Shown here piece by piece: positions 56,138-64,000 of a stretch of DNA of 64,000 nucleotides. How positions within the stretch are numbered: position 1 is the first letter of the stretch; each line of letters starts with the position of its first letter. The stretch is taken from contig CP021220.1 in NCBI GenBank assembly GCA_003999685.1, positions 2,418,001 to 2,482,000 of the forward strand, in the 5' to 3' direction. Below the pieces are notes generated by a model. The model searched no databases. It saw only the letters and a list, made by a program, of their open reading frames with translations, and was not told the origin of the DNA. The position numbers were made by a program, and so were the translations under genes. The DNA comes from Taiwanofungus camphoratus (Eukaryota; Basidiomycota; Agaricomycetes; Polyporales; Taiwanofungaceae).

Positions 56138-57518
56138 TCATGAGACGAGAATGAATATAAGGAACTAGGTTAAAAGCCGCATCAACTCCAGTCTACACGC
56201 AATATCTAGGGACTTACGAAAACGATCAGTACGCCAAACACCTTCAGCATAAGCCACCTATTACTTGAAATGCTTGCATAATATTTGAGCAACTCGCGCT
56301 GTGCACCACCGACGTTCGATGCAATGTCTACTGTATCAGCGTCGATACGTTGCACTGTCTCTCGCTGTTCTGCGACCATCTGTGCCAGTTGGGAAAAAAT
56401 CTGGCCGAGTTCTGCAATTGTAGACTCGATCGACTCGATCGCCGTGGACCGGGACTGAATATAATTGTCCTGCAGAAGAATTGTTATGTAGACGGGAATG
56501 TGTGTGTGATTGGTGGACGTAAGACAAACCTGTTGCTCAACGAGCTGCATCTGCATGAATGCGTCTCCATTGCTAGCGGCCGTACCCTCTTCTGCTGCTC
56601 CAAGATCTAAGGCAAGAATATCACCATTTGGCTGAGGGGTAGCTCGTCCTTTCCCCTTCGGGTCGAACCGCGACGATGACATTACCGTTCCGTCGCCCAT
56701 GGGGTCCTGTCGTTGTGCATTTCCGAACAGCAGAGAATCTAAGCATGACGATTATGAATTGAAAATCATGAGTTGTAGCGAGATTGCTCACTCGAGGGTG
56801 TTTGACTGGCCGCCGTCGATGTCGAATACATGAACTGCTCTGTGCGGTCTTTCGACTCCTTCATATTCTTCGGGGTAAGTTGGTAAATGGGTAAAGCTGC
56901 GTAAGAGCGACTGTACTCACTTGTGTCCTGACTTCAAGCACATCTTTGAAGGTCATACTAGTATCCGCTAGTTTACTTTGCAAGAGCATCACAACATTGT
57001 GGTTGTGCTCTTCCAGTTGCTTGCCTTCTGCAGACTTCGAGGTGCCTTGGCCATTGTGCTGTTTGACGTACAATTGTAAAGATGCTATCTGCTTGTTGAT
57101 GTTCGCGATGTCTTGTTTGATTATATAGGTAAGTTCCTGGAGGCATTTTCGTGGCGAGCGCAGATTTAGGATAGAAACCGAGATCCGGGAACAGAGTGAA
57201 CGCACGCTAATTTCCACTGGTCTATCGTCAAATAAAGTCTTCCGCTTTGCCACTAAAACAGCTCAGTCACGGCCTGGCAATATATAATATTTTGTTCTAC
57301 TTACGTTGCGCCAGCTTGCCCAGCTTTATCGTAGTACTGCTAATCTCTTTCGCAATCATTGACGCAGTCCTGCTGAATTCGGATTTGCTCCCTCCGCCTT
57401 TCGCCTGCGACTGAAGTAGCCGTTGCTTGACTTCCGGACCTTTAGGAGGAAGAGAGGACCTATGTCGTATGGAATCCACGCATGCCCGAAACTCATTGGT
57501 ACGATCTTGAACTGGCAT
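56138..57518 (-). CDS. SED5: Syntaxin SED5 (Golgi Qa-SNARE)
   Basis: Sed5/syntaxin-5 mediates ER-Golgi and intra-Golgi fusion. It starts MPVQDRTNEFRACVDSIRHR at 57518, the conserved N-peptide that binds Sly1. Then come SEFSRTASMIAKEISSTTIK, LAKRKTLFDDRPVEISELTY, IIKQDIANINKQIASLQLY (Habc helices) and a linker. The SNARE motif is STAIESIESTIAELGQIFSQ followed by LAQMVAEQRETVQRIDADTV, with the zero-layer Gln in place. The membrane anchor spans an intron: RWLMLKVFGVLIVF joins to FLIFILVS, ending at TGA 56138-56140. About six exons are needed. It converges on the NOP6-like gene, with 184 bases between. Confidence 0.95.
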
Positions 57519-57940
57519 TGCTGGCGGCAATAAGGATATGCTTTAATTATACCTGTCCCTCGAATATACTGGAAGGGTGTAGATGATAGGACCAGACGAA
57601 TGAGTATGTATAAGCGGCCGTATGTGCTTTCTGGCCTTCAACTTGTCCGAACAGCGTGAGTAGACGTGTCGTCGATGTTCGACACGACCCACGGCGTTCT
57701 TAGAGTGCCCATCATTTCACGTGTTCGTTACTATTTATTGACTGTCACTATTAGCGCAAAGCCCGTGATGCAACCTCTGAATTGCTCAAGCTTTCGAAGG
57801 CCTAGCTCTGAGTAGTCAACTTAAAAAACGTTTGGACGTATACGTGGAATTTTGCGCAGCTGTATTGTCTCTTAATGCCGCTTTGATTCCTGGATAATAC
57901 AAATCGTCTGAAATCCTCAAACAATCCGTGCTCTTGTCGG
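57519..57940. promoter_or_regulatory. Divergent promoter SED5 / glycerol-3-phosphate dehydrogenase
   Basis: These 422 bases separate the two start codons. No strong known motif was identified by eye and no coding signal is seen. Confidence 0.4.
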
Positions 57941-59582
57941 ATGCGATCACTGCTTGTCTACAGATTAAATATTTTCGTTCCCTCCCTCAATCGGTGTCGG
58001 CTTAGTTCCTCTTTTACGAGTCGATTCTTCTCCTCTTCACTAGACTATACAGCACGTCTTGTACAATCCACAAAGTTCCTAATGCCTCCTCCTCTTCAAT
58101 CAAGCGACTCCCAATCGAAAGTCCTGATCTTTGGTGCCGGGAATTTTGGGAGCTGTCTGGCCGATCATTTGGGAGATTCCTCGCACACTGTCTACATGTG
58201 GTCCCGCTCTGAGACTCTTGTGCGACACTTCAACCAGTATCATCGCAACCCTGAATTCTTGCGGGATCACATATTCCCCGATTGTATCGAAGCTATAGGT
58301 CCCGAGTTTCCTTCAGAAGACATCATCAAGAGGGTAGATGTACTACTGTTTGCTATACCGACTGAGGGAGTAAGGTATATGTGTTTGTTTACTTGCAATT
58401 AAAAGTCGGTAACGTACAATTCCTTTGCGTAGGGAGACCCTTACAGCTTTGAGGCCGAGACTTGACGAGAATCACCCTCCTTTATTGATTTTTGTCAACA
58501 AAGGTATTGAGACTGGCACTCATGCATTGACACTGGAGATTATTGCCGATACGTGTGGAGCGGAACTTGCCAAAGTTGCGACATTCATCGTGAGTACAGA
58601 CAATGAGCTCATGTTTTCCATCATAAATCACACCATTACTATTGTAGTCTGGTCCATCTTTCGCGAAAGAAAGTAAGTCCTGTTCTGACACCTGCACACG
58701 TTTATCTCAGATTTTCCAGTTATCAGGCGGCAGCCAACATCCGTTTCCGTAGCATCTTTGTCTGAAGTACATGCAGACAGAGCATCGAAGCTATTCCATC
58801 AACCGTGGTTCCGCTGGTATATTACATCTTTGGGAGGAGTGTTATATCTTCTGGTCTGACACAAAGATAGTTATACAGGTGGCGATCCTATTGGTCTTGA
58901 ATTGGCCGGTGCTCTGAAGAATGTCTATGCTATTGCTGCGGGGATGTCTGATGGACTTGGATTCGAAAACAATACGAGAGCAAGTGAGTTGATTCCCGTT
59001 CGGATGCAATAGCTGATGCAGTCAACTCGGTTTTGTAGTGCTCATCACACGAGGACTAGCGGAAATGACTAGGATCGGAAGTGCCTACGGCGCGTCTCCC
59101 TTGACTTTCCTGACACTTTCTGGTGTCGGGGATCTCTTCCTCACATGTACTTCGCCAACAAGTCGCAATTACACTGTTGGGTTTCGGCTTGGCAGAGGAG
59201 AGAAGATCGATCATATCATTAAGACATTGGGCAGCGTTGCGGAAGGTGTCACAACCACAAAAGCAGTCAAGACCATCATCGATGAACTCGGTGTGTCTGC
59301 GCCAATTGCGACAGCTGTGAGTAGTGTGATCTTCTCGCATGTAATGCTAATTTCGATGACGTGATGGAAATATCTCAGATCTACGAAGTGTTATACGAAG
59401 GTACGAGTATGCCATATTCCAATGCTTTGCCGATGTAGATTCTTTTCTTTGTGGTAGATGAGGATGTTGAAGAAAAGGCGAAGACTTTGATGTCACTACC
59501 GCCAATTCGTGAGTTGGATTTGCCAGATCATGCCGGAAAACAAGCTCGGCGGCTGTTGCAAAAACTGAAGCTGGACTCATGA
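57941..59582 (+). CDS. GPD1: NAD-dependent glycerol-3-phosphate dehydrogenase
   Basis: This enzyme reduces dihydroxyacetone phosphate to glycerol-3-phosphate (redox balance, glycerol and lipid synthesis). From ATG at 57941 a basic, Ser-rich leader ([20 protein letters not shown] ...) looks like a mitochondrial presequence. A second in-frame ATG at 58083 ([14 protein letters not shown]) would give the plain enzyme. The Rossmann motif is [18 protein letters not shown]. Later blocks are [68 protein letters not shown] (catalytic Lys), [39 protein letters not shown] and [16 protein letters not shown]. It ends LLQKLKLDS at 59582. About eight exons are needed. Confidence 0.94.
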
Positions 59583-59973
59583 GAGCGGAAGTCTATTGTA
59601 TACATGCGTGTAAATAGTAATGACATCCAGCGTAATGGAGATGGATTTCGTGTCGGGCATCCACGGGATGCGTGCGGACACTGCGGAGCGTGTGTTCGGA
59701 CGCCAGTCGGACGCCGGGACACGGACACATACACACACACCCTGAATGACTCGACCTACTAGAGTTGCCATATCAGGAGTGATCATCGGGATAAATTACG
59801 TAATCATCGCCATTTTTTTTTCTTGCCGAGTGAAAGTGTGGCCGTTTCGTTGACCGTCGCCAAATCGCCTCCGAAACGGTAGAAATCTTTCCTCTTCTGC
59901 TTCATCCCCTCCAACACGTTTGCTAAGTTTGTGCAAGGCTCTTCGCGTGCTGCGTTGTTTGCTCTGAGAATAA
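59583..59973. other. Intergenic region with a short CA repeat
   Basis: This is the 3' flank of the dehydrogenase gene and the promoter of the ankyrin/CCCH gene. A short CA-rich run lies at 59727-59741 and a poly-T tract at 59813-59822. No gene is seen. Confidence 0.4.
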
Positions 59974-62258
59974 ATGGTGTCTGCTCTCTGGAAGGCTTGT
60001 TCTGAGGGCAACCTCGAAGATGTCCTCGAGCTTCTGAAAGAGGCGACATCTATTGACATCGAAATAAAAGGTGCGTTTGTCAAATTCGAATCGCACCGTA
60101 CATTTTATGTACAGCTACTTTTGCTGGTCAACTGTCATGTTGACACGTTACACTATACAAGATCACACTGGTGTGACCCCTCTAATCGAGGCCATCAAGA
60201 ACGGTCATATCGAGGTCGTCAGAGCACTCCTCGACAGGGGTATGTTCTGATTCATCTACTTCCGGAGCCACATGCTGTGAGGCTTCTTGGTTCCGTCCGC
60301 AAGCTCAAAGATCGCCTCACACAGGTGTCGATCCGACAAACGCCTGCAGTCAAGGCCCTCCAGAGCAGTTTACAACAGACCCTGCGATCTTGGAACTTCT
60401 CGACGCAGCTAAGATCAAAATGAGCTCCAATTCTCCTCCAATCCAGGAGCCTGCATACGCCCACGATCCTAGCATGGATCCTACAAAATCTTATTACGGC
60501 CCTCCTGCTGGCGCCTACTACTATCCCGGCATGCCAGTCGGTGCGCCTATGTTGCCAGAGGGGGCAGTCCCTTACTATCCTGCTCCCCCTCCTGTAGCCA
60601 CTGAACAGGTCCCGGGCGGGCTAGCTAATCTACCTCCGCCTGAAGTTGCTCGCATGATTCCTTGCAGATATTATCCGGCTTGCCGTTACGGTTCTTCCTG
60701 TATCTTTGCCCATCCCCAAGCTCCCTACCTTCAAGGTCCTCTGCCGCCTCCCGCTCAATATCCTGCTCCTTACGATCCAATGGCTCCTGCACCTTACCCA
60801 CCGCCTACATATTACGCGATGTCTCAACCCTCATATCAAACTTCTCCGACTGGCATCCCTATGACTGCTATGTCTCCCTCTTCGGGTTCTCATCCCCCCC
60901 TTCCTCATCCATCGATGACCCATGGACGATCAAGCTCGGAGGTTGTATCTCCTGTCCAAGCTCCTTTCAGTCCATCTGGAGCGCCACCTCCCATGCCGTA
61001 TGGTGTCTCTCCTATGTCTCCTACGTATGGTCATCCTGGCCAGGCTCCGGTGCCAGTGTCGATCCCTTCCTTACCTCCCTTGCAGCATTCAGTTGTAGGA
61101 GGTCCTCAAACTCCTCAACAAAACGTGTATACATCTATGTCCCCCAATGCGTCAGGTGCTATGGCGTACGCCGTACAGAGGGACTTGGCAGGGCATTTCC
61201 CGCCTCAGGGTATGATTTCCAGCAGTGTAGTAGTTGATGCGATTGACTCACAAAAGTTTTCGCTAGTTCATCCGCAGGTGGATAGTTACGCTCCTGGTTC
61301 AGTGAACAGGGAGGTCATGACTCATCACCGACGAGGGAGCGCACGGAGACCTTCTTTCGGTGGACCTGGCAGGAAGCCTCCTTGTTTATTCTTCCCATCC
61401 GGAAGGTGCAGGAATGGGTAAGTATGTCTAGGCTTCACTCAATGTTGTGAATATTCACAGTTTCATTATTATAGAGATGAGTGTAGATTCCCACACGTTC
61501 TTCCTGATGCCTCAGCGCCCCATCATCCTTCTCACTTCTCTGCAAGAGGAGGTCATCGACCTCGCCCCTCCGTTCATGCCAACGGAATTACCACTATTGA
61601 AGAGAAACTTTCAGTGATGACCGTCCAGGATGTGAGCCCAGTGAACTTGTCAACTGTCCACATCAATTTGACTACCCGCCCAACAGGATAGACAAACATC
61701 CCACAGCCGGCATGGCACCAATGGAACTAACGGTACGGAAGATTCTAGTCGGTCACAATCCACCGAGCCTGGAAGTAGGAGAGGGTTCTCGCAGAGTTAC
61801 AGGTCCAATCATCTGCCTAACGTTTCTCGACCGGAGAAGAAGTTTAGTCCACCCAAACCCCAGCGAGTGCCCAATGCTGATGAATTTCCGGTGCTTACAA
61901 GCACAACTCCACCTCTACGAAGCCCTGGTACACACGGTCCAGCTTCTACCGGATACTCGGGTCCTACGGCTGCTCAAGTCTTGCAAGCACCTCCTCCAGC
62001 GCGCAAAGATAGCCAATCCATTCTTCGAGGAACTACGCCAGAACAGAACAGCTCTAGTCAGGGCTCACAGGTAACACGGGATTTCATATTAAGTACTTAG
62101 ACTGTTCACGACTAAGCACATTGATCTAGGACGGCAAACTGGAAACGAGTGCAGTTGCACCACCTCAAGAATCTGTTGTCAGTAAACTACCTGTCTCTTT
62201 TGCGGCTGCAGCTACCGCTGCACCTGATGCCGCGAAAGAAGTTTCCGTCTCAGCATGA
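59974..62258 (+). CDS. Ankyrin repeat and CCCH zinc-finger protein
   Basis: This is a basidiomycete protein of about 640 residues pairing short ankyrin repeats with two CCCH zinc fingers, probably RNA-binding. It starts MVSALWKACSEGNLEDVLEL, a first ankyrin-like helix pair. Introns lead to DHTGVTPLIEAIKNGHIEVV followed by RALLDRG. After a Pro/Tyr-rich stretch comes finger 1, CRYYPACRYGSSCIFAH. A long low-complexity region rich in Pro, Ser, Tyr and Met follows, then finger 2, CLFFPSGRCRNG joined over an intron to DECRFPH. Near the end is KPQRVPNADEFPVL, and the protein ends EVSVSA at 62258. Around seven exons are needed. No named homolog is known to me; the low-complexity middle suggests condensate-type mRNP association, which is inference. 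Confidence 0.83.
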
Positions 62259-62801
62259 AATGGATGTCTAGCGTCTTACAGCCCATAAATATGCATTGGT
62301 CTCGACTCGTCGACTCTATACATCTTTCCCCGTGTCATTTTTCCGGGTCTCTGGTGTAACCTGTATCGTCTTTACGCGCACTCTTTCACGTCCATATCGG
62401 TTGGACTAAGTTTGTCATCGCTATCATATTCTTACCGTTACTCCATTACTGGACCCTCCACTCCGCCATCAAGCATTTTTAGCCTTCCGACTTATTTCGC
62501 ATTCTTCACTGCGTTCTTAGAAGTCATTCCTTTGCTCCATCTTGGTTACGTCGTCGACCATCCTCATTGTTGTGTCATGCGCAAAAATCACCTTAGTGTT
62601 CTAACAAAAGTTATCTATCATAGCATCTCTCATGCCATAGTGATACATCTGCTGTCATCCACGTATACGTATGTTACATCTCAGGCGAATCCTGTCGAGG
62701 GACGCGATCGCCTAGTGGTTATACAGGCTTGTGACATACTTTTTCATTAACACGGAGGTGCTCGTGGCTTCACTCCATGTTCTATGTTTGTTTTTTTACT
62801 T
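62259..62801. other. Convergent intergenic region
   Basis: About 540 bases between two stop codons, pyrimidine- and T-rich on the plus strand. Short frames here have no family resemblance. Confidence 0.4.
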
Positions 62802-64000
62802 TCATGAACTCCAAGTGTTCAAATTCCGCATCTCGACGCCACCGCCTATGACAACCTGCCCGATTTTGTGTACTTCTGCCTCACCCGCCTCCCGCAGAGC
62901 CCGAATCGTCTGTTCGGCCAGGTTTCGGTCCACTACAAGCACCATTCCTAGCCCATTATTGAAAGTTCGCGCCATCTCCTGTGGCTCAACACCTCCCAGC
63001 TCCATTAAAAATCGGAACACAGAGGGAAGCCCCCAGGTTGATGCATCGATATAGCAACCCAAGCCCTTGGGAAGTATCCTTGGAATATTCTCCACAAATC
63101 CACCACCGGTGATGTGTGACATGCCTTTGATAAGGCCGGCTTGAGCAACGGGAAGTAGCGACTTGACATATATGCGTGTAGGTTCGAGGAGGCAGCGGCC
63201 CAGTGTTATGCGATCATCCCAGGGACATGGACTGGCATAGGTAAGTCCAGACAGAGCAAGAATTTTACGAACGAGGGAAAACCCGTTAGAATGAAGACCC
63301 GACGATGGAATGCCAAGCAGAACATCGCCAGCGGTAATATCAGGCCGTGGCAGGATCAGCTGGCGTTCCACAGCACCCACCGCGAAGCCTGCTAGATCGT
63401 AGTCACCTGGAAAACGTTTTTTTTTCGAAAAGTGATCCTTAAGACAAAACATCACACGAACCTCCATGGTACATTCCAGGCATTTCAGCAGTTTCTCCGC
63501 CTATGAGAGCGCAACCAGCTTGCCTACAACCCTCTGCGACACCCTTGATGACATTGGTTGCGATCGGTACGTCGAGCTTGCTGCATGCGTAATAGTCTAG
63601 GAAGTATAATGGCTCGGCCCCTTGGACCAACAAATCATTGACGGACATAGCGACAAGATCGATCCCTGAAAAGGAGATGAGGTCTTGTGAATTTGGTCAG
63701 CTTGAGATCGCTCACCAACAAGGTCATGTATTCCAGCATCCACAGCTACACGGAGTTTCGTCCCAACGCCGTCAGTACCACTGACGAGCACAGGATCCTT
63801 ATACCCTGTTGCTTTCAAATCGAAGACTCCTCCGAAGCCGCCTATTTCTCCATCAGCGCCAGGACGACGAGTTGAGCGGACCAGAGGCTTGATAGCCTCA
63901 ACCAAGGAATTGCCTGCGTCTACGGACACCCCAGCTTGAGCGTAAGTCAATTTGGGGGGGCTAGGGCTGTCTCTTGCAAGCGCTCTGTAGAGGCCAAGAG
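62802..64000 (-). CDS. ADE5,7: Bifunctional GARS-AIRS (ADE5,7), AIR synthetase part, 5' partial
   Basis: This is the C-terminal AIR synthetase domain of the fused purine enzyme; the glycinamide ribonucleotide synthetase part lies beyond 64000. The linker [20 protein letters not shown] leads into [18 protein letters not shown], then [20 protein letters not shown] and [15 protein letters not shown] (substrate loop). An intron precedes [36 protein letters not shown] joins over a poly-T-bearing intron to [14 protein letters not shown]. Further on are [53 protein letters not shown] and [15 protein letters not shown]. The stop is at 62802. Both the family and the truncation at the window edge are clear. 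Confidence 0.95.

Overview
The window reads as nuclear DNA of a filamentous basidiomycete, most likely an agaricomycete. Genes are dense, lie on both strands and are split by many introns of about 45-60 nt with GT...AG ends. The gene content fits that group: a BCK1-type MAPKKK, a Cas1p-type O-acetyltransferase, an ankyrin-DIL protein, a fused PABA synthase and a bifunctional ADE5,7. No tRNA, rRNA, transposon or CRISPR array was recognised.

Layout. 1-8454: the 3' part of a CZIB/DUF866 zinc protein (+), a fungal IQ-motif protein (-) and a 1486-residue BCK1-like MAPKKK (-). 9355-19296: GID8 (-), RRP15 (-), an ankyrin-DIL protein (+), a rhomboid protease (+) and an unrecognised coiled-coil protein (-). 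20424-30182: a REXO4-fold protein that has lost most catalytic residues (-), a mitochondrial PPR-like protein (-), the proteasome tether STS1/Cut8 (-), a short spliced plus-strand locus that appears to carry C/D snoRNAs, and CAS1 (-). 32029-40235: the ESCRT factor VTA1 (-, strikingly GC-rich), an SDR oxidoreductase (+), an arrestin-like protein (-) and a GNAT acetyltransferase (-). 41071-51368: a weak spliced candidate gene, POP3 (+), dCMP deaminase (+), TTI1 (-) and PABA synthase (+). 51686-64000: a 2OG-Fe(II) oxygenase (-), UBC12 (+), a NOP6-like RRM protein (+), the syntaxin SED5 (-), glycerol-3-phosphate dehydrogenase (+), an ankyrin/CCCH protein (+) and the AIRS end of ADE5,7 (-, cut by the window edge).

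The genes are mostly housekeeping and do not form one pathway. Loose themes are RNA and ribosome biogenesis (RRP15, POP3, NOP6, the snoRNA locus), ubiquitin and proteasome (GID8, STS1, UBC12), membrane traffic (VTA1, SED5, arrestin, ankyrin-DIL) and nucleotide/folate supply (dCMP deaminase, PABA synthase, ADE5,7). Several pairs are divergent and share short promoters.

The items most worth a second look are the snR53-like intronic snoRNA, the pseudo-exonuclease, two 5-nt micro-exons (one next to a GC-AG intron), an apparent ATG-only first exon in GID8, and the twin start codons of the glycerol-3-phosphate dehydrogenase. Exon joints were placed by eye from splice motifs, reading frame and remembered family sequence. 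No alignment or search was run.
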